Source of the DNA: Amylostereum areolatum
Lineage: Eukaryota; Basidiomycota; Agaricomycetes; Russulales; Stereaceae
DNA: 64,000 bases
NCBI GenBank assembly: GCA_012932865.1
Contig: SAXG01000088.1
Span: 86,708 to 150,707, forward strand
Direction of reading: 5' to 3'
Both the position numbers and the translations under genes were made by a program. Below the pieces are notes generated by a model. That model searched no databases. It was not told the origin of the DNA and saw only the letters and a list, made by a program, of their open reading frames with translations. Shown piece after piece: positions 11,285 through 22,929 of the stretch (its first letter is position 1; every line of letters starts with the position of its first letter).

Positions 11285-14200
11285 ATGGCGTATCAGCTGC
11301 CCACAGCCAAGGCTTCCGTAGTTTGCAACGGATGCAGCAAAAACTTCTCGCCGCGCGGGCGTACAAACCACTGGAGACAGACTGCGCGCGAGGAATGCAA
11401 AGCTGCTCACACCGCATACCAGGCTCTTCAAGAAAGCCTGTTCCCCGGTCTTATGGCACCGCCAAATCCTCAAGTTGCGGAGAACCTATCAGCAGAGAAC
11501 ACGGGCGTCGGCGCAGACTACTTTTCGGAAAGTTATACACCTGCCGAACTCGGACTCGACAATCCAGCTGGCAACACTGCCGATAATCCTCGTGCAACTC
11601 CTATGGATGTCGACAATGTTTTTCCGGCTCCTATGTCGGTCTCTGACAGGAATCAAGGAACCACGGAAGAAGATGAAGCGGATGAAGAGGAGGATGTGCG
11701 AAACTTTGAGGAGCTCGGGCGCGTCTTGGAGCCCGTAATCAACCCGAATGCACCCCAATCGGCGCCAGGAGAACTGCCTGCAGACGAACTAGCGGCTCCG
11801 CAAGATACTTCTGGCCGCCTCTTTACACCCGAAGAACGGCAACGTGTTGAAGGAAAGCTCTGGGTGCACCCGACGATCGTGCCGTTCCCGAGCGAGAGCG
11901 CTGGCGCACCTCTCACTTTAGAGGTATCTGCGTCACAGTACGACACTCTGCGTTCGCATTTGGAATCTGGGAGTGCGGGAAACATCTGGGCACCGTTCAA
12001 GTCGAAACTCGACTGGTCCATGGCTTACTGGGCCAAAACACGTGGGCCAACATCGACCGCGGTCTCTGAGCTCCTCCAGATGGACGAGGTATGCATCCAA
12101 TTGCCAGTGATCACGCGTCAAGTTCAATGCTCATTACCCTCTTTTACTTAGCTTGCCGAGAAACTCGACCTCTCATTCTGCTCGTCGGCTCAGCTCAACA
12201 AGATCATCGACGAACAACTGCCTGGTCGGCCGAAGTTCACGATGGAGGAGATCCAGGTCGGTGGCGAGAACTTTGAGGTGTACTTTCGCGACATTGTTCC
12301 TTGCATCCGCGCGCTGTACGGCGACCCCGAATTTGCGCAACACCTGATCACGGTCCCGGAGCGCCACTACCAAGATGCCGACATGACGATTCGGATGTAC
12401 GATGAGATGAACACGGGCACTTGGTGGTGGAACGTGCAGGTGCTTGGCATCATCTTCTACGGTTCCCTCCTCCGACCTAACACAAATTTTCTCTTCCGCA
12501 GACAAGCATTGAGGCAAAACTCCCTGGCGCAACAATCATCCACCTCATCATATCATCAGACAAGACTCAGCTCACGCTCTTTCACGGGAAGACAGCATAC
12601 CCGGTCTACATGACAATCGGAAACATCCCGAAGGACATCCGTCGCAAGCCCTCCCGTCGGGCGCAAGTCCTCATTGGCTACCTGCCCACAGCAAAACTGG
12701 ACCACATCTCCAACAAGGCTGCCCGACGCCGTGCAACCGGCAACATTTTCCATGAGTGCATGCGTCGGATTCTTGCACCCATCAAGGACATCGGAGAAAC
12801 CGGAATCGCCATGGTCAGCGGTGATGGCGTTTGGCGTCGCTGTCATCCCATCTATGCTATATTCGTTGGGGATTATCCGGAGCAGGTTCTTGTGACGGCA
12901 ACACTCTATGGTGACTGTCCAAGATGTCCGATTCTGCACGCTCTTCTCGGAGAGTACGATGATGACACAGACCTCGATTTCCGTGATGCCGACGACGCAT
13001 TGGACGTCTTTGAACTGGCCGATGGTGATCCCACAACCTACCACGCTGCATGTCGTGAGGCGCGCCTCCGCCCTATCTTCCATCCGTTCTGGGAAGATTT
13101 GCCCTATGTAAACATCTTTGCCTCATGCACACCCGATATCCTCCACCAGATGTATCAAGGAGTCATCAAGCATGTCATTGCATGGATTTCGGACCCGCAA
13201 GCATTTGGGCCCGACGAAATTGATGCCCGTTGTCATCGGATGCCACCCAACCACCACGCTCGCCTCTTCACACATGGGATCAGCTCGCTTGTCCGGGTGT
13301 CGGGTACAGAGCACAAGCACATCGCGCGCATTCTCCTTGGTCTGATTGCAGATCTTCCTCTCCCAGATGGCCGCAGTCCTGCCCGCCTCATCCGCGCCGT
13401 TCGAGGAATTCTCGACTTCCTCTACCTTGCCCAATATCCATCCCATACCGATGAAACCCTTGCGCAGATGGACGATGCTCTTCGGCGCTTCCACGACAAT
13501 AAATCGATCTTCATTGATCTCGGAATCCGGCTGGATTTCAACCTTCCGAAAGTTCATGGTGCACGGCACTACTCGCCAAGCATTGTGCTCTTCGGTACAA
13601 CAGATAACAGCAACACGGAGCAATCGGAACGCCTGCACATCGACTTTGCGAAAGACGCGTACAGGGCTACCAACCGAAAAGATGAATATCCACAAATGAC
13701 GGCATGGCTCGAACGTCGCGAGAAGGTCAACGCGCATGCGGCGTTCATTCAGTGGCGCTCTTCGGGGCACCCTCCTATCACTTCGGAACGGACACCAGAG
13801 GTGCACCTTCACATGCACACCCAGATGACGAAACATCCAACACTCCCAGCCGTCTCGTTCGATCGACTCCATGAACTGTACGGCGCCGTTGACTTTTCCG
13901 ATGCACTCGCAGCATTCATTGTCAAGTGTAACTACCCAGATCTCGGTCCTGGGCCCGCGCGTCACGAAGCTGATAACACACTCATCCCGACCAGACCTAT
14001 CGCCGTGTATCACAAGATTAAGCTCTGGAATCACGACGCTCTGCAACGCGAGGACGGAAAAGACGAGCAAGATGCTGTCCATGTTCGCCCTCAGCGGCGG
14101 GACACCCGTGGACGTATCGTTCCCGGTCGGTTTGACACCGTGTTGGTTAAATCGGGAGCTGGAGGTGCTCGCGGCGTAGCAGGTGAGCTTTGCTGCTCGT

Positions 14201-14592
14201 CTGAGATTTCACCGCTGACCGGTCATGACCAAGGCTACCGCGTCGCACAAGTGCGCGTGGTCTTCCGACTATCTGCCAAGACGGCCGACACCGTCTACCT
14301 ACCCACACGTCCGACACCCCCACAACACCTTGCCTACATCGAGTGGTTCACGCCGTTCGCAAAGGAGCCAGAAGATGACACACAGATGTACCGTGTGTCT
14401 CGTTCCGTGCACAATGGGCGACGCGACGCCGAAATCATCCCTATCGAAGACATCCAACGGAGTGTCCAGCTCTTCCCGCGTTTCGGTGCGACCGCTCCCC
14501 GTCATTGGACAAGCTATAATGTCCTTGAGGAGTGTACTAAATTCCGTGTCAGCTCATTCCTCGATCACCATACATACAGGACCGTATTTTAG
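11285..14592 (+). CDS. Plavaka-type transposase, copy 2
   Basis: Four exons (11285-12088, 12152-12439, 12502-14182, 14234-14592) give about 1,043 residues in one open frame. It has an N-terminal zinc-finger-like CNGCSKNF...H...C motif, an acidic linker, then IWAPFKSKLDWSMAYWAKT, WWWNVQ, YPVYMTIGNI, HPFWEDLPY, CTPDILHQMYQGV and LFPRFGATAPRHWTSYN. Exon 2 has the same length (288 bases) as in copy 1 and all phases agree. An upstream in-frame ATG at 11219 exists, but 11285 aligns with the start of copy 1. Clear divergence from copy 1, with conserved frame and splice sites, points to selection for function in both lineages. Confidence 0.88.
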
Positions 14593-14708
14593 CCCGAGAG
14601 TCCGTACAATGACAATGTGTGTAACCTCTAAAAACCTCGGACTTGACTTAGACACCTTTTGACGTACTAGACCGCCTTAGAGGGCACCATCTAAACGGCA
14701 CGCTAATT

Positions 14709-14718
14709 AGAGGACCTT
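14709..14718 (-). repeat. Right terminal inverted repeat of Plavaka copy 2
   Basis: AGAGGACCTT, perfect inverse of 8031-8040, followed by the GG target duplication at 14719-14720. Confidence 0.75.
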
Positions 14719-17700
14719 GGCGCGGCATTTGCGGGAGAGGCTTTCCCTGATGATCATCGAGCGCATTGAGCCAAGCCGAGTAAGAGCAAACGGGTACGCG
14801 GAGCTCTGCCGCAACGATGCCTATGATGTTCGAGAATGCGACAGGGCGAGGGTGGACGAGATGAACGTGCAGTTCATCACCGTGGACTATCTCGACGAGT
14901 GCTGATGCTGCCATTCCAGATGGAATCCAGGAGACGTTCTGAATCCAAAATCAGAACTAACGGGGGAATATCGGGGGGTACGCTTACGCCGTGCATGGTG
15001 GGAAGGCATCCCAAAGTCTCCGCTGACTTGACCATTGACGGGAACCACTCCTTCTCGTTCCACACGCCATCCCCGTCGCCGCAGACCTGCCCCAATCGTA
15101 CGATCACAGCTCTTACTGCTGTTCTCTCCGACGCAACATCCAAGATACGTTCTGCGATCCACTTGGATTCGGCGTAGCCCCCACCAGCGGGCACCTTGGC
15201 GTCTTGAATGGCGGTCTCCTTTGCGGCCACTTTCAAATCGAAGTCTACGCTTATTGTCAGCACTGGGTCATTTACGGCCTGAGGCGACTCACTTCTGAAG
15301 ACCCCGATAGAGGATGTAAAAAGGATACGAGGAGGGCGAGAGTAGGGTGACTCTAGCGCGAAGTCGACCATCTTTCTCACACCACGTACACTCTCATCGT
15401 AGACCTTCAACGGCGCATTGAAGTTGACAGGCCATGCTAAAGCTTGCTCAGCTGAGCGGAACGGGTTGCATACTGAGCCCACACGCACCGTTGTGAATAA
15501 CGTGAGTCACGGAGTCAAGCATCTATGTAGACGGTAAGCGCGAAGACATTGAAATGAACTCGTATCAATGCTTACGGCGGAATACACATCTTCTGTAACA
15601 CCGAAGTGAGGTGTTGCTAAGTTGCCTTCAACCAGAACGAGCTTCGACGAGGCCAGAAGCGCAAGGTCTAACCCTCCTTTCGCAAACGCTGCTTCATGCC
15701 TCTCCAGTGCGCCCGATCCTGACGGTCTGTTGACCGCATATATGCGCGCCACCGACTTCGACATGAGCAGACAAGCCAGCAAGCGAGACCCGAGCGTCCC
15801 TGTCGTTCCCGTGACAAGGAAGACGTCTCCGCCAGGAATTGCTACGGGTTTGCCTATGCTACCTCTTTCCGGGAAGTCCTTGGTCAGGTCGTCTACCATG
15901 GCTTCGAGTTGCTTAGACCGAAGTTCGGCGTTGACAGTACCGTCTACGTTTGGATTGACGACGGCCGCGTGGATGAAGGCCGCCATGGCATCGACAGTAG
16001 GATGGTCGTAAACAAAGGTCGGATGTATTTTTCCGGTTATAATCGGAACCGTATCCCGTAACCCACGGAGAAGAGAGTTGCGGATCCATGCGGCTTGCAG
16101 GCTAGATACCCTCTAGCTGGTGAGGGATATGTTGATTCTATCGTGAGGAGTCAACTCACCTATCGCAACCGTGTCGGAACAGATCTTCGTCGTCTTCAAC
16201 GGAGGTCTTCAAAACCCCTGCGACAGACCGACGTACAAAATACAGTGTCTGCAGCAAAGACCACTCCGTCGGCACTGGTATATCGCTCTGTGAGCTCTCA
16301 TCGACCCTCTTGTACACGGCTTCGATCTCGTGCTCGTAGTCCTCGAGAATCGTCGGCCGCCGAGGGGACATCTTTCCGGAGTATACGAAGGGCTTGGAGG
16401 GAGAGGTGACGATGATCATCTAAAGGACGGGGAGGTGATTGAGAAGTACAATGACTGGAGGATAACGATGACACCTACTTCCTTGAATAAACGAGAATGC
16501 TGAGGCGCGTATTCGTTCATGCGTTCAACGGTCGGCCTGGAAATAGGTTCAGCTTTCCCATACCGCTCCTATTATTGCGTCGAATTTACCATATGAGGCT
16601 ACGAAATGCGACAAGCTTCTCCTCGTCCGTAGGATCAAACGTGAATGCTGGCTTAGGCTCAACGAGAACGCCATTCTGAAATCGACTCCTTCCGAACATT
16701 ACGACGGCCGTTATATGCGGGTCTTTGACCAAGATGGCCTCTATATATTCGCGCATAAGTTTTTCACCGAGGGGAAAGAGGATGAGAACGCACCAAGAGG
16801 ACCTGAATTTGTCTAAGAGAAATCAACATTGTGCATCGAACTGTCAACGAAAAGTAGCACCTTTTCTCCTGTCGAAAGCATGATTTAATCGTCCTTCCGT
16901 CCGTATACCCTCCAAAGTCCTGGTCTGGTTGGATGTGGCTGGAGAATATCAGAGGTTGCATATCCCCTACGGCCGTCGATTGTCGTGTTAAGCACCATAG
17001 GTGTATGCATATCGTGCTCCTGAAAACACATTTGAACGCATGCGCCGTCATGAGGAGGAAATCCTCACCATTACGAGCAGTTCAGAAGTTCCGTCCCCTT
17101 GAGGTATAAGCTCGGGGCGGATTTGAGGGGAAAGAGGGAAGTACTCCCAATCGTAACCTAGAGTCTCCTCTGCGATGCCTGAATGAGTTTGGTTCCCATC
17201 GGCAGCGTAGATTTTGCTCACTGGGCCATGTAGTGCTCATCACGCCGGTTTCAGAGCTGACACAGTATGGACGCCGAGTAAGATGGGATTCTGATATAAG
17301 AGGGGAGGGACTCGCCAAGCATATACGGTCAACACGGGGACACCTCTGGATACCAGGCTATCGCCGACTTCCTTCGACAAGGGACCGCCGCTATACACCT
17401 AGGAAAGGAATTTCAGTGTGGAAAGATCGGGCGATCGAAGGCGGGCGCACTGACCACTCCTCGCATGGTTTTCAAGTAGTCGACAATACGGGGGACCTGG
17501 CCCCATGCCTACATCGCGGAGGAGTCAACAATCCGGGAGGTCCAACCAGATGATGATTGCGTTCATACCTCAAGGAATGCGGGTGGTCCGAAAGCGAGCA
17601 TGGACTGGGTAGCTATCATGGAATCCGCGATATTTTGGGGATTCGGAATAACGGCTGGGCTCATTGGTCTGAACATAGCCAAGGTTACCCCACTTCCAGC

Positions 17701-18705
17701 CTTCCATGAGAACCGCGAGTGAGAATCCTTTCACTGTAATTGAAAAGGTAGAAAACACGCACCGCGAGGACAATCTCGAAAATCCCCATCCCATGATACA
17801 TTGGGACCCCTTGGGACCCCATGACTACACCGCTTAGGTCCATCTCGCCGTATCCTATTTGTACCAATGAGTGTAGTGTTGCATCCGGTGAGAAAGGACG
17901 TACGCGGGGCTAGACCAAAGGTCATGTAGTCTTCATGCGTCCACGTAATTCGCTTCGGAAAAGCAGTCGATCCTGGAAAGGGCTCAGTTTCAGGGGTACG
18001 TTCAAATGTGTGATAGCCTTACCGGAGGAGTGTAGGATGAGGACGTGGGCCTTGAAGTTGAATTTGACCGCACTATATTTGTTGGACGTCGCGTCCGCGG
18101 TTTGATTCGAATACAGGTCATCGAAGACTGGCATGCGAGAGAAGGGGATGGGTGCTAAATTGCCAGGAAGTAGCGATAAAGCCTGCGTCGCTGCCTGCTC
18201 CATGATGGGAGTCCCTTCCACAAGAAGATGCCGGGCGCCAGAACCATTCAGAAGGTGTGCGACAGCTTCGGGCGAGTTACGAGGGGATACGAGGAAGACA
18301 GTAAGCCCAGCTCGCATGATTCCGACTATGGTGGTCATGTATGTGATCGTGTCTGTTGGATGGGGATTGCGTGAGACTTGACTATAGACGGACGAGGGGG
18401 CGTTGTGTACCTGTCGTAGCAAAAACTGCGACTACAGCCGGACTCCCCTTCAAAGCTGCACTAACGACTTGAGGAGGAAGGCGAGAGGCAACCATGTGAG
18501 CTGCGCGATGGATAGCGGGGACAGCGGTGGCGAATGATATGTTGTCCGTTGCGCCCTGAGCATTTTGATAGACAAAAAGAGGGTGACCGGGATTGTTCTC
18601 TGCCTGCCAATCGTACAGCTCAGGGATTGTGAGCGCGCGATGGTCGAAGGGAGGGAAAGAGAGATCTGGAATTCGGGGGAGACGTCGTTCGAGCGGATTA
18701 GCCAT
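14719..18705 (-). pseudogene. Adenylating reductase (A-T-R, NRPS-like), 5' part, interrupted
   Basis: Many short introns join to an adenylation domain, a carrier domain and most of an NAD(P)H-dependent reductase domain. Such enzymes activate a carboxylic acid with ATP, load it on phosphopantetheine and release it as aldehyde or alcohol. Seen in order: SSGSTAFPK (ATP loop) near 17985, GMGIFEIV near 17785, VYACSETGVMS near 17250 split by a GC-AG intron, GRKDD then a stop near 16886, the carrier motif GCDSLQ split across an intron near 16100-16165, and VTGTTGTLGSRLL near 15800 (nucleotide binding of the R domain). Two lesions are visible: a TAA at 16885-16887 where the family has Gln after GRKDD, and the Plavaka insertion that removes the last part (now at 7697-8030). 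The start at 18705 is the first ATG before the PRIPDLSFPP block. Substrate is not predictable here. Confidence 0.85.
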
Positions 18706-19566
18706 GAAGGATATTGCCACAGAATCGGCGGTGGGAGCGTTATTAACATAGGCTTGAGGCCGTGAGTTAGGCAAAACCCGAGATAGAGAGAAGATGGAAA
18801 TGTACTTACTGAAAGCATATAAAGTTCAAGGGTGCACCGTGCCCCGCACAATCCTGTTGCATTCCATCTGGCGCACGACGGTTGAATGTTCTATTGATTG
18901 CCATATCAACGCTCTTCGGAACCCCTCAATTTCGGGCGCATGTTGTGGTGCTATAGGTCGCTGGGTACCAGATGAGCGAAGCGGCCAGCTGCGTGGAAAG
19001 CTGAGCACCCAAAAGCCGTAAAGAAGTGGAACAAAGACTCCGTGGGAATGTGGCCCGGAGAGTTCCGAACATTCGTGCCGCCGCACCCATGACCTATCTT
19101 TGTTTCCTTCAAGTCATGTACTTACTTACCAGACACTTGGTCGCCAAGGCTTCGACATCGGGCACATCAATTATCATAACTAGTCTCGCAAGTCGGTCGA
19201 GGTGAGTCGTCTGAGCATGTTCCTCCTCATGGCGGCGGCGCTGATACAGTTTGGATCTGCCTCAAAAGGAGTTACGCTGTCTTTGCACCCATCCCGTTTC
19301 GCCCTTCCTGGGAAGGCCGCGAGACAGAGGACAGCGTGGACGGCGGAGAGCCTCCCGTCTCCCGTCTGAAGTAAATTCGCTCCTTCTTGCGTATCTAACT
19401 GCCCCGCTTTGACTTTGTGGCATGGCCCCACTGGGCCCGGAAGGATCACTCTGCGCGACGGACCCAGCCATGATTCAAGACGCAGGCGGATAGCACTGCA
19501 TGACTATTATCGTATTAATACGGCGGATGTGGCGTTCCGGCGATGACTGTACCCCATCCTGCCACC
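18706..19566. other. Divergent intergenic region
   Basis: Spacer between the start of the reductase (-) and the start of the DUF6534 gene (+). It probably holds both promoters. No coding exon recognised. Confidence 0.6.
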
Positions 19567-20600
19567 ATGTCTTCTTCGCCAACGGAAGAAAGTCGCAACC
19601 TCACGCCAATGTACGTCGTTACCTTCCACAGAGGACACCCGCTCGCTTACTCGTGCTCTTTTCTAGCCTTGTACCGGAGGTTCTGAAATCTCAGCTGACG
19701 TGCAATCCACCAACAGCTCACTCATATATTGCCTTCCGTTTAGCTTTTAGGTGGTATGATCGCCTGGTTTTTGTTCGGTATCAACATCGTTCAACTCTGT
19801 GAGTCGTACACCCGGCCGTAATCTTCTACAGCTCCGAGGCGACTACTCAACGTTAACGCTCTCCAGATGTATATGCGCTCTCTTTTCCGAATGACCACAA
19901 GCTCGTCAGAATCACAGGTATGTTCGTATATCATCGTCGTATCTTCACCCTGTGGTTCTGAACCAGTTGAGTCGACAGTATATGGTATATTTGTCATTGA
20001 ATGTTTTCAGACCGCCGTGGCGACAGCTGCACCTTGGTCTCTGCTGTGCGAAGGGTGGGGGAAGAACTCGGCGTTGACCCGCGTGGGATGGCAAGACCCT
20101 TTTGTCCCATTGCTCGATGGTATCGGTACGTCCCAAGCTTGCGGCACTTATTCCGCACCTTACTTTAGTTTCTAGTCGCAGGTTGGGTCCAGGTGTTCTA
20201 TGCCTGGCGGATTCATATACTTGGGCGATCAAAGAATTGGACTGCCGTCGCGATCGGGATATTGCCGGTGCGTTGAGGGTCACAGCCCGCGTCAGCAAGG
20301 TGCTTTTCTGACAATCGCTCTAGCTCGCGGCCTTCGGATCCGTCATGGCGATCTATGCAGGATGCAGGGTACCTACGACCATCATCGCCTAACTTTGACC
20401 TAATCCCACTCGTATATGCAGGTTTTTCCTCTTCATACGACCGAAGAGGTCCTGGGGAGGCTAGCGCACTATGTGACAGTGAGTGTAACACGGCCCGTTT
20501 TCTTGCCTCATCACTTACTCGATGCTTGCTCGTACAGGCTTGGTTAGTAGCTAGCATGGTGTGTGATATCATCATAGCAGGATGTATGGTCTATGGCCGA
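19567..20600 (+). pseudogene. DUF6534 multi-pass membrane protein, C-terminus missing
   Basis: The ATG sits in a perfect GCCACC context. Exons separated by short introns give a polytopic membrane protein typical of basidiomycete DUF6534: GGMIAWFLFGINIVQL, then FPNDHKLVRITVYG, ECFQTAVATAAPWSLLCEGWG, VAGWVQVFYAWRIHILG, LAAFGSVMAIYAGCR and AWLVASMVCDIIIAGCMVYG. The family then normally has further helices with an ETGxxT block, which I cannot find before the next gene. The 3' end therefore looks lost or badly decayed. The second exon is uncertain: the acceptor at about 19739 gives LLGGMIAW in phase, but the upstream donor is not clear. Its role is unknown; such genes often sit near secondary-metabolism genes in these fungi. 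Confidence 0.6.
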
Positions 20601-20827
20601 AGGGAAAGTCGCCGAACGTTGAGGTCCGCCAGCTGTTATCTCCTTCAGACGCTTTCAGTAGGAGACCTGAAATGGTTGCTTGCCCTCCTAATCGGTCAAG
20701 GCATTCTTCAGCGTCACGTTGCGCTTCACCCGAATAACGCCCCTTCAATACCAACCCCCACCGCTTCTCACACTCCCGACGACTGGGGGGCTCAGATCCT
20801 GCACTTCGCTCAACGATATTCTCGCTC

Positions 20828-22929
20828 ATGGACCAACAACTTGTTCAACAAAAGCCAGACTCTCCACTTCATCCTCAGGCCGGCGATACCAGCCTCAGTG
20901 CCCTGGCACGTCCAGCCACCATAGATGCGGAAGCTGAGAAGGGCTTACCACTCGAAAACGACCCAGCGCCGATCCCAACATACCCTGAGGGTGGGTATCG
21001 GGCGTGGATGACGGTGTGCGGCGCGTGAGTTGTGCTTTTTTGTTGCCGATAGATCACCACTGAAGATTCAGACCCTGCCCAGGTTCCTTTTGCAGTTCGC
21101 AACCGGGTAAGGCCACCGTTGAACGCTCCCTCTGTTGCTTATCCCAACGTCAGCTACACGAATGCGTTTGGAGTGTATCAAGGTAAGCAGTAATTTCTCA
21201 AGGCAGGGAGTCGTCGCAGCGGAAGGCTGATCAACGTATAGATTTCTTCGTACAGAATTTCCTCAGCAACTTCACTCCCTCGCAGATCAGGTTTGTCCAA
21301 TGCTCTCCTAGTTGGCGTTTAGACCTAATCTCTGCAAATAACAGTTGGATCGGCAGTGTTGCCACATTCATCGCGTTCTCCGGAGGTATTGTCTCTGGAA
21401 GGCTCTTCGACGCGGGCTACTTGTAAGTACGTGGCTCTTGATGTTATGGTCAGTCTACTACATCTATTCTATTTTGAACAGTTACTTCTTGATAATCGGA
21501 GGTTTTGTGCTCGTCGTCTTCTGTCTGTTCATGCTGTCACTCGCTCAGCCTCAGCACTATTATCAGGTTCTCCAACAGTTATACATGACGCAGTTGTTCC
21601 TTGCTGATATATCTGTAGGTTTTCTTGACGTTGGGCCTGGGATACGGCATCGGAACGGGGGCAGTCTACGTGCCATCAGTCGCCATCGTCTCCCACTACT
21701 TCCTACGCAAGCGTGCGTTGGCCATGGGCATCGTATCCTCGGGAACTTCACTTGGTGCCCTCCTCCATCCTATCATGTTGAACAATCTCTTCCACGGATC
21801 AACTGGCTTCGTCAATGGAGTACGCGCCAGCGCCGGCCTTATTGGGGGAGCGATGTTGATTGCAATCATGATTATGCGGACAAGACTCCCTCCTGCGAAA
21901 ACGGCGCACGCGGGGCTCGCGAAAGCGGCGTGGAAATTCGCCCACGACGATGTTTACCTCATCGCGTTTTTCGGGTGGCGTCCTTTCTTTTAGTTTTGTA
22001 TTTTGCAGCCGTTGACGCATCCCATCGAACAGGATGTTCTTGTTCGTTCAAGGGATATTCTTTCCTTTGGTCTACATTCAGCTTGACTCCGACGAGCATG
22101 GTTTGAATCGGACGTTCGGATTTTACTCGGTTGGTCCCCTCCCTCTCTTTCCTATTCATGCGATTTATGCACACGTCATCTCGTTAGCTGGCCATGATGA
22201 ATGGTGCCGGACTTCTCGGGAAGCTTGCAGGTGGCGCTACAGTAAACCATCTGGGCGTTTTCAACACATTAGTGTTCTGCAGCTTTGCCTGCAGCGCTCT
22301 GATATTCTCCATGGTCGCAATTCATACCATTGCAGGTGTTACGATCTTCTCTCTGTTATACGGGTTCTTCAGCGGTGCCTGTACGTTACACATCTCTCCT
22401 TTGCATATCTAGGCTCATCTCCTGCCCACGTTCCGCAGATGTCTCACTGTTGAGCCCCATGATGGCGTCTCTTGCCAACAATGTATCGGAGATCGGGTGA
22501 GTTCCTCTGCCATACCTGCCCCCCCACCGACTAAGATGGCAACCTGGGTACTTTGCAGAGCTCGCATTGGGATTGGTTACGTTGCTATAGGTTCGCACCC
22601 CTCACCGTCTTCATTCCGTGCTCGTCTAACCCCAACGTTTGGTCAGGATTGGGAAGTCTTGTTGGTGCGATGACCTTCTTAGTCGTATCTGCACCACCAT
22701 TGGCTGACATCGAATTCAATGTAGGGACTCCTATTACTGGCGCACTCCTGGGACGCGATTTTGTCTGGTGGAGACCATCTGTCTATGCAGGAGTAAGACG
22801 GGTCTCCTTGTATGTCTCTCACGATATTGCTAACTTATGATCGTATAGGTGATGTCACTTTTTGGAACTTTTCTTTTCTTGATCTGCCGTTTCATAGTTG
22901 CACGACGTAAAGGCACCGTCTACTGTTGA
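20828..22929 (+). CDS. MFS transporter, monocarboxylate permease-like
   Basis: About ten exons give a twelve-helix transporter. After a hydrophilic N-terminus, PEGGYRAWMTV and FLLQFATG lead into YTNAFGVYQDFF and SWIGSVATFIAFSGG, the signature of fungal monocarboxylate-porter-like (MCT) MFS proteins. Later blocks include GLGYGIGTGAVYVPSV, ALAMGIVSSGTSLGALLHP, and the C-terminal half with LLGKLAGGATVN and GTPITGALLGRDFVWW. The end is a basic tail and TGA. All splice phases agree and no lesion was seen. It would sit in the plasma membrane and move small organic acids or metabolites. Lying between the reductase and the P450, it could export or import a pathway compound. Confidence 0.85.

Larger units (their letters stand above)
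8031..14718 (+). mobile_element. Plavaka-type DNA transposon, copy 2, complete, inserted in a reductase gene
   Basis: The element is 6,688 bp. It starts with AAGGTCCTCT and ends with the exact inverse AGAGGACCTT, and a GG dinucleotide sits directly outside both ends (8029-8030 and 14719-14720). It carries a DUF6532 gene (-) and a transposase (+) head to head, both without frame breaks. Short CTAAA and TTAGAGG motifs recur near both ends, as in the subterminal repeats of CACTA-like elements. The flanks are two parts of one adenylating reductase gene that join in frame when the element is removed, which supports the boundaries independently of the repeats. Confidence 0.88.

Noticed and set aside
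7992..14717. GGACCT occurs at both edges (7992 and 14712) and could be read as a 6-bp target duplication of Plavaka copy 2
   Set aside because: The ends so defined have no inverted similarity, whereas ends at 8031 and 14718 give a perfect 10-bp inverted repeat, a GG duplication and an in-frame host gene.
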